Positions 6,009 to 13,368 of a DNA stretch of 17,640 nucleotides are shown one piece after another. Made by a program: the position numbers and the translations under genes. Positions within the stretch are counted from its first letter, which is position 1, and each line of letters begins with the position of its first letter. The stretch covers positions 1-17,640 of the forward strand of contig JBFKQC010000078.1 in the NCBI GenBank assembly GCA_041627895.1, read 5' to 3'. The stretch comes from JBFKQC01 sp041627895 (GTDB taxonomy: Bacteria > Pseudomonadota > Alphaproteobacteria > Rhodobacterales > Rhodobacteraceae). The notes below the pieces were generated by a model, which saw only the letters and a program-made list of their open reading frames with translations, was not told the DNA's origin and made no database searches.

Positions 6009-7184
6009 CTAATGCCGTTCCGCCAGCCGCGCCAGCATGTCCAGGCAGGCCCGAAGCTGGTCGAGCGCGAGGAATTCGTCGGCCTTGTGCGCCTGCTGGA
6101 TGCTGCCCGGCCCGCAGACCACGCAGTCGACGCCCAGCGACTGGAACAGCCCCGCCTCGGTGCCGAACGGCACCAGGTCGGTGCCGTTGGCGCCGGTCAG
6201 TTCCGCCACCAGGTCGCGCGCCGCGTTGGCCGCCATCGGCTGCAGCCCCGCGACCTCGCCCACGGTCCGGGTGACGATCCCGGCCGCGGGGTCGACCTCG
6301 TGCATTTCCGGCAGCAGGAAATCGGCGACATAGGCCGCAAGATCGTCCTTCACGAAATCCGCGTCCGCGGTGACGACCGGGCGCATTTCCCAGGAAATCT
6401 CCGCCTGCGAAGCGATCACGTTATGCGCCACGCCGCCCTTCAGCGCGCCGACGTTGATCGTGGTCCAGGGCGGGCGGAACCGGCTGTCGCCGGGCGCGCG
6501 CAGCTTCAGGTGCTCGCGCAGCGTCAGCAGCCGCGCGACGTAGCGGGCGGCGTATTCCACGGCGTTGACGCCGGCGTCCGGGTCCGAGCCGTGGCCTTCG
6601 AGGCCGCGGAACTCGGTCGTATATTCGTAGCACCCCTTGTGGCCCTCGATCACCCGCATCTCGGTCGGCTCGCCGATGATCGCGAGCCGCGGCAGGTGCT
6701 CGCGCGTCTTGAGGATCTCGATCAGGTGGCGCGCGCCGACGCAGCCGGTTTCCTCGTCATGGGTGAAGGCGAAATGCACCGGTCGGTCGGTGGCGCGCGC
6801 GGCGAGCGCTGGGGCCAGCGTCAGGCAGGCGGCGATGAAGCCCTTCATGTCGCAACTGCCGCGGCCGTAAAGCCGCCCGTCGCGTTCCGTCATCGCGAAG
6901 GGGTCCGTCGTCCATGGCTGTTCGGCCACGGGCACGACGTCGGTGTGGCCCGACAACAGGATGCCGCCGTCGGCGTCCGGCCCGAGCGTTGCCCAGAGAT
7001 TGGCCTTGGCGCCGCTTTCGTCGCGGAACACCTCGACCCGCGCGCCCGCGGCGCCGAGCCGTTCCGCGAGATAGGCGATCATCTCGAGGTTCGAATCGGT
7101 CGAGATCGTGGGAAAGGCGATCAGGTCGCGCAGGGTGTCGACGGTGTCAGCGAGCATGGTCGACGGGCCGCGCTGCATCGGCAC
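6009..7184 (-). CDS. M20 family deacetylase, ArgE-like (acetylornithine deacetylase type)
   Basis: The 391-residue protein is a dimetal M20 amidohydrolase with the full metal and catalytic set: His80 and Asp82 (LLSGHTDVVPV), bridging Asp112 (GRGSCDMKGF), Glu144-Glu145 (THDEETGCVG), Glu172 (IGEPTEM) and His366 (QQAHKADEFL). The central lid domain contains EGHGSDPDAGVNA. The sequence is of the acetylornithine deacetylase type. It follows the DoeA-like gene by 46 bases. The product of ectoine hydrolysis, N-alpha-acetyl-2,4-diaminobutyrate, is one carbon shorter than N-acetylornithine, so a catabolic deacetylase role is a reasonable inference. A GTG at 7184 with AAGGG upstream is taken as the start; an ATG at 7157 with no good ribosome site is the alternative and would match the usual family N-terminus. 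Confidence 0.82.
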   Translation of the reverse strand: MPMQRGPSTMLADTVDTLRDLIAFPTISTDSNLEMIAYLAERLGAAGARVEVFRDESGAKANLWATLGPDADGGILLSGHTDVVPVAEQPWTTDPFAMTERDGRLYGRGSCDMKGFIAACLTLAPALAARATDRPVHFAFTHDEETGCVGARHLIEILKTREHLPRLAIIGEPTEMRVIEGHKGCYEYTTEFRGLEGHGSDPDAGVNAVEYAARYVARLLTLREHLKLRAPGDSRFRPPWTTINVGALKGGVAHNVIASQAEISWEMRPVVTADADFVKDDLAAYVADFLLPEMHEVDPAAGIVTRTVGEVAGLQPMAANAARDLVAELTGANGTDLVPFGTEAGLFQSLGVDCVVCGPGSIQQAHKADEFLALDQLRACLDMLARLAERH

Positions 7185-7230
7185 GGGCGCTGCGCCCTTC
7201 GGCGGGGGTTCGGGCTGACCGCATGCGCCG

Positions 7231-8415
7231 CTACTCCTTCACCACCAGCCGGCGCGGCAGGTCGCAGAAGCAGTCCGCCGGGCCGCTTTCCGCGATGCGG
7301 ATCGGCTCGGTGATTTCCAGCCCCCAGTCGTCCATCCAGATGCCGGGCATGAAATGAAAGGTCATGTCGGGTTCCAGCACCGTCCGGTCGTCGGGCCTGA
7401 GCGAGATCGTGCGCTCGCCCCAGTCCGGCGGATAGCTCAGCCCGATCGGATAGCCGCAGCGCGCGCCGCGCTCAATGCCGGCTTTTTCCATCGCGGCCCC
7501 CAGCGCCTCGGCGATGTCGCAGGCGCGGTTGCCGGGGCGGGCGGCGTCCAGCCCGGCCTCGAGCCCCTCCAGCAGCGTCGCCTCGGCGCGGCGCATGTGG
7601 GCGGGCGGGCGGCCCAGAAACACGGTGCGCGAACAGGGCACGTGGTACCGGCGGTAGCAGCCGGATAGCTCGAAGAACGTGGCCTCGCCGGCGACCATCG
7701 GCCGGCCGTCCCACGTGAGATGCGGCGCGGCGGCGTCGGACCCAGAGGGCAGGAGCGGCACGATTGCCGGGTAATCGCCCCAGTCCTCGCCGACGCCGAG
7801 GATGCCCTCGGCCAGGATGCCGGCGGCCAGTTCGTTCTTGCGAAGCCCCGGCGCGGCCCTTTCGATGGCGTAGCGCTGGATCTTCTCGGTGATCCGCGCG
7901 GCGCGGCGCATGAAGGCCAGCTCTTCGCCGGACTTTACCGCGCGCTGCCAGTTCACCAGCCCGGTGGCGTCGGCCAGCCCGGCCTGCGGCAGCCGCTCGG
8001 CCAGGACGGCATGGGCCTTGGCCGAGAAATAGTAGTTGTCCATCTCGACGCCGACCCGCCCCCGGTCCAGTTCCAGATCGCCCAGAAGCTGCGCGAGGTC
8101 CTCCATCGGGTGGCGTTCGGCCGACTGCACGTAGTGGTCGGCATAGCCCACCACGTCGGTGCGCGTCACGTCCACCGTGCGCAGCGCGCCGTTGGCGTCC
8201 TGGCGCCGGCCCCACCAGACCGGGCGGCCCTCGAGCGGCAGCACCACGGCCTGGTGCACGTAGAACGACCAGCCGTCATAGCCGGTCAGCCAGGCCTGGT
8301 TCGAGGGGTCGGTGGCGATCAGAACGTCCAGCCCGCGCTCGGCCATCGCCTTGCGGGTCTTGTCCAGGCGGCGGTCGTATTCGGCGGCCGAGAAGGGCGG
8401 GATCGGGTCTGTCAT
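7231..8415 (-). CDS. M24-family hydrolase, ectoine hydrolase (DoeA/EutD)-like
   Basis: The 394-residue protein has the creatinase N-terminal domain followed by the pita-bread M24 domain. It shares long characteristic stretches with DoeA/EutD as I remember them: WLTGYDGWSFYVHQ (42-55), VGVEMDNYYFSA (121-132), PAIVPLLPSGSDA (216-228) and GYPIGLSYPPDWGERT (321-336). Classical M24 metal ligands are largely absent: the usual Asp is Glu249 in FFELSG, and the GHGIG histidine is replaced in GYPIG, as expected for a metal-independent creatinase/ectoine-hydrolase mechanism. DoeA opens the ectoine ring to N-acetyl-diaminobutyrate in the cytoplasm. The usual partner DoeB (M14 family) and the ectoine uptake genes are not here; an M20 deacetylase follows instead. 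It could be a DoeA paralogue acting on a related cyclic or N-substituted substrate. Confidence 0.72.
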   Translation of the reverse strand: MTDPIPPFSAAEYDRRLDKTRKAMAERGLDVLIATDPSNQAWLTGYDGWSFYVHQAVVLPLEGRPVWWGRRQDANGALRTVDVTRTDVVGYADHYVQSAERHPMEDLAQLLGDLELDRGRVGVEMDNYYFSAKAHAVLAERLPQAGLADATGLVNWQRAVKSGEELAFMRRAARITEKIQRYAIERAAPGLRKNELAAGILAEGILGVGEDWGDYPAIVPLLPSGSDAAAPHLTWDGRPMVAGEATFFELSGCYRRYHVPCSRTVFLGRPPAHMRRAEATLLEGLEAGLDAARPGNRACDIAEALGAAMEKAGIERGARCGYPIGLSYPPDWGERTISLRPDDRTVLEPDMTFHFMPGIWMDDWGLEITEPIRIAESGPADCFCDLPRRLVVKE

Positions 8416-8489
8416 GTCGCGATGTTAGACAAACTTGCCACGCCTGAGAACGATTTTGACGCGGCCCATAGGATGTCGTCCGCGGCCCG

Positions 8490-8498
8490 TGCTAGGCT
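8490..8498 (+). promoter_or_regulatory. Extended -10-like motif TGCTAGGCT
   Basis: TGCTAGGCT fits the extended -10 pattern TGnTAnnnT and lies 40 bases before the chosen lipoprotein start. No good -35 is present at normal spacing. The same CTAGGCT core occurs before the first Sel1 gene and before the permease fusion gene, which raises the chance that it is functional. Confidence 0.45.
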
Positions 8499-8538
8499 TT
8501 GCCTCGCCCGGTTGAATTTCCTCTGGATGAGACGCGAC

Positions 8539-9075
8539 ATGATGCAGCTCTCTCGACTGCGCGCGCCAGCGCTGTTCCTTTTCGTCCTGACGCTCGCGGC
8601 GTGCCAGACCGGCGGGCCGTCGTTCAAGCCCGGTGCCAGCCGCGCCGGGTTCAAGGCGAACTACTTCGTCGCCCGCACCGCGCTGGAGGGCGGGCAGTAC
8701 ACCAAGGCCGCGCGCGGCTATGCCGATCTGCTGAAACGCGCCGGGCCGCTGGAGCCGCGGATCAGGCTGGAATATGCCCATGCGCTGTTGCGGGCGGGCA
8801 AGTTCGTCAAGGCCTCGGACGAGGCGCGCATCGTCGCGGCACAGCTTGACGGGCGCGGCCGTTCGGCGGCGCTGGCGGTGCAGGCGACCGCCGATCAGGA
8901 AATCGCCCGCGCCGCGATCAGCCGCGGCCGCGCCAGCACCGACGCAATCGCGCGGCTGCAGGCCGCGCGCGCCGGATTCGACGAGCTTCTGTCGAAGCAT
9001 CCCGATCTCGACCCGCTGGGTTCGATGGCGCTTCGGCGCAAGGCGATCGACGTGGAACTGACCACGATTCGCTGA
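8539..9075 (+). CDS. Small TPR-like lipoprotein
   Basis: The 178-residue product starts with a lipoprotein signal peptide: a basic N-terminus, a hydrophobic core and the lipobox LAAC, with Cys22 as the lipidated residue. The mature part is alpha-helical and contains at least two TPR-like helix pairs, YTKAARGYADLLKRAG with IRLEYAHALLRAGKFVKASDEA (about 52-95), and a later helix around IARLQAARAGFDELLSKHPDLDP. It is probably anchored in the envelope as a scaffold. TadD of Tad pilus systems is also a TPR lipoprotein, but there is not enough here to call it that. The start at 8539 has GGATGA eight bases upstream; ATG codons at 8527 and 8542 are alternatives. The prepilin peptidase gene follows after 19 bases, so the two are probably co-transcribed. 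Confidence 0.75.
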   Translation: MMQLSRLRAPALFLFVLTLAACQTGGPSFKPGASRAGFKANYFVARTALEGGQYTKAARGYADLLKRAGPLEPRIRLEYAHALLRAGKFVKASDEARIVAAQLDGRGRSAALAVQATADQEIARAAISRGRASTDAIARLQAARAGFDELLSKHPDLDPLGSMALRRKAIDVELTTIR

Positions 9076-9094
9076 TCCTGCACCTGCCGTCGCG

Positions 9095-9835
9095 ATGTCC
9101 GCCGACTGGCCCTGGGCGCTGTTCCTGCTGCTGATCAGCCCGGCCATCGGGTCGTTCCTGGGCGTGCTCGCCGACCGCCTGCCCGAGCGCAGGTCGATTC
9201 TGGCGCCATCGGCCTGCGCCGCCTGCGGCGCGCGGCTGGGTCCCGGCGACATGGTGCCGGTGCTTTCGGCGCTGGCGTCGCGCGGGCGCTGCCGGCGCTG
9301 CGGCGCGCCGATCCCCGGACACCTGTTGCGGATCGAGGTCGCCGCCTTCGTCGCCGCCTTGGCCGCCGTGGTCTGGACCGGGGGCAGGGCCGAGATGTGG
9401 GCGACGGCCGCGGTCCTTTGGTGCCTGATCGCGCTGTTCTACGCCGATCTCAGGCACTTTCTCCTGCCGAACCCGCTGACCCTGGCGCTGCTGGTCCTGG
9501 GCCTGGCGCTCGCCGCCGCGGACCCGGGGCGCAGCCTGGGCGAGGGCGCGCTGTCTGCGGCGATCGGGTTCGCGGCGTTCCAGGCGGTCCGCTGGGCCTA
9601 TGCCCTCTGTCGCGGGCGCGAGGGGATGGGGTTCGGCGACGTCAAGCTGATGGCCGGGATCGGCGCCGCGGTGGGCTGGGCGGATCTGCCCTGGGTCGCG
9701 CTTCTCGCCGCGCTGATGGGCCTTTGCGTCGCCGCGTTCGAGGCGCGGCGGCGCGGCGCGCGGCCCCGGGGCGACGCGGAACTGCCCTTCGGCAGCTTCC
9801 TGACGGCGGCGGCGGCGGTCTTCATCTTCTTGTGA
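9095..9835 (+). CDS. Type IV prepilin peptidase (A24 family, PilD/GspO type)
   Basis: The 246-residue inner-membrane protein has the two-part layout of bifunctional prepilin peptidases. The N-terminal part carries the zinc-type cysteine pairs Cys41/Cys44 (CAACGARL) and Cys66/Cys69 (CRRCGAPI) of the methyltransferase/large cytoplasmic loop. The C-terminal protease part has the catalytic aspartates Asp118 (FYADLRHFLLPN) and Asp182 (GFGDVKLM). Several hydrophobic segments surround them. It cleaves and may N-methylate type IV pilin-like leader sequences. The cysteine domain distinguishes it from the short CpaA/TadV peptidases of Tad loci. No pilin, secretin or pilus ATPase is in the window, so it is an orphan paired with the lipoprotein. 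The ATG has no obvious Shine-Dalgarno sequence, consistent with translation coupled to the gene before it. Confidence 0.88.
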   Translation: MSADWPWALFLLLISPAIGSFLGVLADRLPERRSILAPSACAACGARLGPGDMVPVLSALASRGRCRRCGAPIPGHLLRIEVAAFVAALAAVVWTGGRAEMWATAAVLWCLIALFYADLRHFLLPNPLTLALLVLGLALAAADPGRSLGEGALSAAIGFAAFQAVRWAYALCRGREGMGFGDVKLMAGIGAAVGWADLPWVALLAALMGLCVAAFEARRRGARPRGDAELPFGSFLTAAAAVFIFL

Positions 9836-9889
9836 GCGGATTCCCCTTGTCGCCGGCCCAGGTTTTTGCTGGTCTCCGCAAGGCACCGC

Positions 9890-9899
9890 GCGCTAGGCT
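9890..9899 (+). promoter_or_regulatory. -10-like motif CGCTAGGCT before the Sel1 pair
   Basis: GCGCTAGGCT repeats the motif seen at 8490 and 13312, here without the TG extension, and ends 33 bases before the start of the first Sel1 gene. No clear -35 element is present. It suggests a separate transcription unit starting between the prepilin peptidase and Sel1 genes. Confidence 0.4.
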
Positions 9900-9932
9900 C
9901 TGCGCCGGAATTGTTGCAGCAAGGCTAGAGAG

Positions 9933-11474
9933 ATGCATTTGAAAGATGGACGGAATTCGCGCCGCGCCCGGATCGCGCTGGCGGCGGCCATGGCCCTGGC
10001 GCTGGCCGTGCCCGGGACGGCGCAGGATGCCGGGTCGGGCGAACCGATGGGCATCGAGGCGGTCGAAGAGGCCTATGTTGCCGGCGAGTTCGAGGTGGCG
10101 CGCGCCGGCCTCGTGCCCCATGCCGAGGACGGCAACGTCGTGGCGCAGTACCGGCTGGGCTACATGCTGGCCAACGGCGTCGGCGGGCCGTTCGACCGCG
10201 AGGGCGCGATCCGCTGGCTCGAGGCGGCGATCGGGCAGGGCCACGGCAACGGCCACATGCTGCTGGCGCGGGCCTACCTGACCGGCCAGCCCGAGATGCC
10301 GGACTACGAGCGCGCGGCCGAGCTTTTGCAGGTCGGCGTCGGCAACGGCAGCGCCGAGGCGCATTTCTACCTCGGCCAGCTCTACCGGGTCGGGCGCGGC
10401 GTCGAGGGCGACAAGGAACGCGCCTTCGACCTGCTGCGCAAGGCCGCCGATGCCGGCGTGCCGGAAGCGCAGTTCGCCGTGGCGCAGATGTATTCCCGCG
10501 GCGAGGGCACCGACCGCGACGAGGCACAGGCCGCGCGCTGGCTGCTGCAGGCGGCGGATGCGGGCAACCCGGACGCGCACCTGTCGCTGTTCTACAACTA
10601 CACCCGCGGCACCGGCTTTCCCAAGGACGAGGCCAAGGCGCTGCACTATCTGCAACGCGCCGCGGACGGCGGCATGACCATCGCCGAGCGCATTCTGGGC
10701 GCCGGCTATCTGACCGGCGAGGGCGTCGAGGCCGATCCGGAAAAGGCCATCGTCTATCTGGTCCGCGCCGCCGAAAAGGGCGACCCGGGCGCGCAGACCA
10801 ACCTGGGCTATGCCTATGCCAAGGGCGTCGGCGTGGCGCAGAACGACGCCGTTGCGGCCGAATGGTACAGGAAGGCCGCCGACCAAGGCCTGACCCGCGC
10901 CGCGCTGGTGCTGGGCGAATTCTACCAGGCCGGGCGCGGGGTCGAGGCGGATGTCGCCAAGGCCATCGAGTATTACACCATCGCCTATTGGGGCCGCTCC
11001 GAAGTGGCCGCGGCCCGGCTTGGCGCGCTGTTCCTCGCCGGCGAGATCGAAGGGCCCGAGCCCGAGGCCGCGATGGTCTGGGTCGCCGAGTACGCCCGGG
11101 GCGGCGACGCCGACGCGCTGGGCTGGCTGGAACGCAAGGCGCGGCTCGGCGAGCCCTATGCCTATCTGCGGCTCGGCTGGCTTTACCGCGACGGCACCGA
11201 GGCGATCGAGGCCGACGCCGCCAAGGCCGCCGAATATTTCCTCGGCGCCGCCAGGCGCGGCAACGCCGAGGCGCAGGCCGCCGTCGCCGAGGCCTATGCC
11301 ACCGGCACCGGGGTCGACCAGGATTACGTCGAGGCGCACAAATGGGCCAATGTCGCCGCCGCCTCGGGCGACGATGCCGCGGCCGAACGGCGCGACGTGC
11401 TGGCCGCGCTGATGACGCCGGATCAGGTGGCCGAGGCGCAGGAACGCGCCCGCGTCTTCCTGTCGAGCCAGTAG
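9933..11474 (+). CDS. Exported Sel1-repeat protein, first of a tandem pair
   Basis: The 513-residue protein begins with a signal peptide (basic RNSRRAR, hydrophobic core, cleavage likely after VPGTA, residue 30). The rest is about eleven Sel1-like repeats of about 36 residues, recognised by the LGxxYxxGxGVxxDxxKAxxYxxxAAxxGxxxA pattern; clear examples are LGQLYRVGRGVEGDKERA and LGYAYAKGVGVAQNDAVA. One unit near residues 370-390 is degenerate. The C-terminus (YVEAHKWANVAAASGDD...ALMTPDQVAEAQ) is the usual capping helix of bacterial Sel1 proteins. Such solenoids are protein-binding scaffolds, here in the periplasm; no partner or enzymatic function can be read. It is followed after seven bases by a second Sel1 gene, so the two form an operon. 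Confidence 0.88.
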   Translation: MHLKDGRNSRRARIALAAAMALALAVPGTAQDAGSGEPMGIEAVEEAYVAGEFEVARAGLVPHAEDGNVVAQYRLGYMLANGVGGPFDREGAIRWLEAAIGQGHGNGHMLLARAYLTGQPEMPDYERAAELLQVGVGNGSAEAHFYLGQLYRVGRGVEGDKERAFDLLRKAADAGVPEAQFAVAQMYSRGEGTDRDEAQAARWLLQAADAGNPDAHLSLFYNYTRGTGFPKDEAKALHYLQRAADGGMTIAERILGAGYLTGEGVEADPEKAIVYLVRAAEKGDPGAQTNLGYAYAKGVGVAQNDAVAAEWYRKAADQGLTRAALVLGEFYQAGRGVEADVAKAIEYYTIAYWGRSEVAAARLGALFLAGEIEGPEPEAAMVWVAEYARGGDADALGWLERKARLGEPYAYLRLGWLYRDGTEAIEADAAKAAEYFLGAARRGNAEAQAAVAEAYATGTGVDQDYVEAHKWANVAAASGDDAAAERRDVLAALMTPDQVAEAQERARVFLSSQ

Positions 11475-11481
11475 CGGACGG

Positions 11482-12687
11482 ATGCGACTATCGGTCCCAG
11501 CCGCGTCGATCTGGCTTGCCGTCGCGGGCTTCGTCGCGCCGGGCCTGCCGGCCCTGGCGCAGCAGACCCCGTTCGCGGCGCTGGAGAGCGCGGCAGAGGC
11601 CGGCGATGCGGCGGCGCAGACCGCGCTGGCCCAGCGCTACGAGACCGGCGACGGCGTCCTGCAGAACTATGCCCGCGCGGCGGGGTATTACGCGGCCGCG
11701 GCGGACCAGGGCGCGGCCACCGCGCAGAACGCGCTCGGCACGCTCTATCTTCGCGGGCTTGGCGTGCCCGCCGATCCCGCCAGGGGGCTGGCGCTGTTGA
11801 CCGCCGCCGCCGAAAGCGGCGTGCCGGAATACCTGCACGATCTGGCGGTCGTCCTGGAACAGGGCATCGCCACGCCCGCCGACCCGGCCTCGGCCGCAGA
11901 GCTCTACCGGCGGGCCGCCGATCTCGGCTGGACCGAAAGCGCCGTCTCGCTCGGCGTGCTCTATCAGGACGGCATCGGCGTGGAAAAGGACATCGCGAAG
12001 GCGATCGCGCTTTATTCCGGCCCCGCCGAGTCCGGCCATGCGCGGGCGCAGAACAACCTGGGCCTGATCCACGTGCGCGGCGACGGGGTGCCGCAGGATT
12101 ACGCCGCCGCCGCCGAGTGGTTCCGCCGCGCGGCCGACCAGGGCTTGCCGGTGGCGATGACCAACCTCGGCACGATGTACGAGAACGGCTTTGGCGTCGA
12201 GGTGAACGAGGATTACGCCAAGGAGCTTTACCGCCTCGCCGCCGAGGCGGGCACCGCGGCGGGCACGGTCGCGGGGCAGTTCCTGTTCGACGCGCGGCTG
12301 CAGCCGCCCGACCCCGCCGCGGCCGGGGCCTATCGCGCCGCGGCAGCGGCGGGCGATCCGGTGGCGCAGTTCCTGCAGGGCTATCTGCTGGCCGACGCCG
12401 CCGCGACGTCGCGCGATTACCGCCTGGCCGCCGGCTATTTCCGCGCCGCCGCCGACCGCGGCATGCCGGCGGCGATGGCGAACCTCGGCATCCTCAGCTT
12501 TCAGGGCAAGGGCGTGCTGCAGGATTACGTCGAGGGCTACAAGTGGCTGACCATCGCCGCCAGCCTCGGCCTGCCCGGCGCGATCGCGATTCGCGACCGG
12601 CTGGCCGCGCAGATGACCGCCGACCAGATCAACGCCGCCAACGAAGCCGCCGAAGCGGCCTGGGCGGCGCTGGCGGCAAGCGACTGA
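11482..12687 (+). CDS. Exported Sel1-repeat protein, second of a tandem pair
   Basis: The 401-residue protein has a signal peptide with likely cleavage after LPALA (residue 26) and about nine Sel1-like repeats, for example LGTLYLRGLGVPADPARG and LGLIHVRGDGVPQDYAAA. The stretch around residues 245-285 is compressed and less regular. The C-terminal cap (YVEGYKWLTIAASLG...QMTADQINAAN) closely resembles that of the preceding protein, so the pair probably arose by duplication, though repeat number differs. A GGACGG ribosome site fills the seven-base gap after the first gene. A perfect hairpin begins directly after its stop codon, marking the end of the two-gene unit. Probable role: periplasmic scaffold; partner unknown. 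Confidence 0.88.
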   Translation: MRLSVPAASIWLAVAGFVAPGLPALAQQTPFAALESAAEAGDAAAQTALAQRYETGDGVLQNYARAAGYYAAAADQGAATAQNALGTLYLRGLGVPADPARGLALLTAAAESGVPEYLHDLAVVLEQGIATPADPASAAELYRRAADLGWTESAVSLGVLYQDGIGVEKDIAKAIALYSGPAESGHARAQNNLGLIHVRGDGVPQDYAAAAEWFRRAADQGLPVAMTNLGTMYENGFGVEVNEDYAKELYRLAAEAGTAAGTVAGQFLFDARLQPPDPAAAGAYRAAAAAGDPVAQFLQGYLLADAAATSRDYRLAAGYFRAAADRGMPAAMANLGILSFQGKGVLQDYVEGYKWLTIAASLGLPGAIAIRDRLAAQMTADQINAANEAAEAAWAALAASD

Positions 12688-12705
12688 GGCGGGACCGTTC
12701 CCGCC
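12688..12705 (+). terminator. Hairpin directly after the second Sel1 gene
   Basis: GGCGGGA-CCGT-TCCCGCC is a perfect 7-bp stem with a 4-base loop beginning at the base after the TGA stop codon. It has no T-run, so it may act as a factor-assisted terminator or as a 3'-end stabiliser. The next gene has its own promoter just downstream, which supports a transcript boundary here. Confidence 0.55.
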
Positions 12706-12732
12706 GAAACCGCACGGATGCAGCGGCACCGA

Positions 12733-12761
12733 TTGATCCCCGGGGGCGCCGGGTCTATTCT
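12733..12761 (+). promoter_or_regulatory. Sigma-70-type promoter for the small secreted protein
   Basis: TTGATC (12733-12738) and TATTCT (12756-12761) are separated by exactly 17 bases, and each matches four or five positions of the vegetative consensus. The -10 ends 67 bases before the ATG, leaving a leader of about 60 bases that includes TATTTTTCT. This is the best-formed promoter I found in the window. Confidence 0.6.
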
Positions 12762-12828
12762 CGGGCGGTATTTTTCTGCCCCCGGACGGTTCGCCGCCGC
12801 GGGGCGCGATCAGAGAGGATTTTTCACG

Positions 12829-13257
12829 ATGCTCCACACGACGTTGGCCCTTGGCCTGGGATTGACGCTGCTGGCGGCGCCCGCCGCGCTTGCCCAGGAT
12901 GTCGAGGTGCGGCTGCAGGCCGGCTCGCTGTCGTTCACCGGCGGGCAGGGCTACACCAACGCGGTGCTGCAGATCACCGGCCCCGACGACTTCGAGACCG
13001 AAGAGACCGCCAGCCGCGGCCTGCCGGTGTTCCGCGTGCAGGGCGGGCGGATGAAGGACGGCTTCTATCAGTACAACCTGACCGCGGCGACCGACGAGAA
13101 GGTCGAGATCAAGCGCCAGGTTGACAACGGCCGCGGCGAGGCACAGCGCAACTACGTGCTGAAGCCGTTCCATTTGTCGGGCATGTTCGAGATTTCGCGC
13201 GGCACCATCGTGCCGGCCGAAGAGATGAAGGAAGGCGCCGACGGCGATTCCGAGTGA
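12829..13257 (+). CDS. Small secreted protein of unknown family
   Basis: The 142-residue product has a clear signal peptide (MLHTTLALGLG..., cleavage likely after AALA, residue 22), giving a mature protein of about 120 residues. The mature part alternates short polar and hydrophobic stretches typical of a beta-sandwich (VEVRLQAGSLSFTGG, AVLQITGPDDF, GFYQYNLTAATDEKVEI, LSGMFEISRGTIVP). It ends in an acidic tail rich in Glu and Asp and contains no Cys. I do not recognise the family. AGAGAGGA lies about ten bases before the ATG. It has its own promoter and is followed, 111 bases later, by the permease/FG-GAP fusion gene, so a shared envelope function is possible but unproven. Confidence 0.8.
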   Translation: MLHTTLALGLGLTLLAAPAALAQDVEVRLQAGSLSFTGGQGYTNAVLQITGPDDFETEETASRGLPVFRVQGGRMKDGFYQYNLTAATDEKVEIKRQVDNGRGEAQRNYVLKPFHLSGMFEISRGTIVPAEEMKEGADGDSE

Positions 13258-13311
13258 GCGCGGCGCCATGACACCAGGTTGCGCCGGATCAAATGGCGCG
13301 CGGCGGCGCCG

Positions 13312-13320
13312 TGCTAGGCT
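13312..13320 (+). promoter_or_regulatory. Extended -10-like motif TGCTAGGCT before the fusion gene
   Basis: TGCTAGGCT is identical to the motif at 8490-8498 and ends 48 bases before the ATG of the fusion gene. No -35 hexamer is evident, as expected for extended -10 promoters. It suggests that the fusion gene can be transcribed separately from the small secreted-protein gene. Confidence 0.45.
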
Positions 13321-13368
13321 GGATTGCGGCCGGGTCGGAAACCGGCGCGTAGCGGAACGGAGACGGAA

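Noticed and set aside
7720..8538. N-terminal extension of the lipoprotein frame back to 7720
   Set aside because: It runs antisense through the DoeA-like gene. The lipobox signal peptide starting near 8539 fixes the real start.
11488..13269. 593-codon open frame on the minus strand opposite the Sel1 and small secreted genes
   Set aside because: It is antisense to well-supported Sel1 repeats and a signal-peptide protein. Its translation is rich in Arg, Gly and His without domain motifs, which is typical of reverse frames in high-GC DNA.
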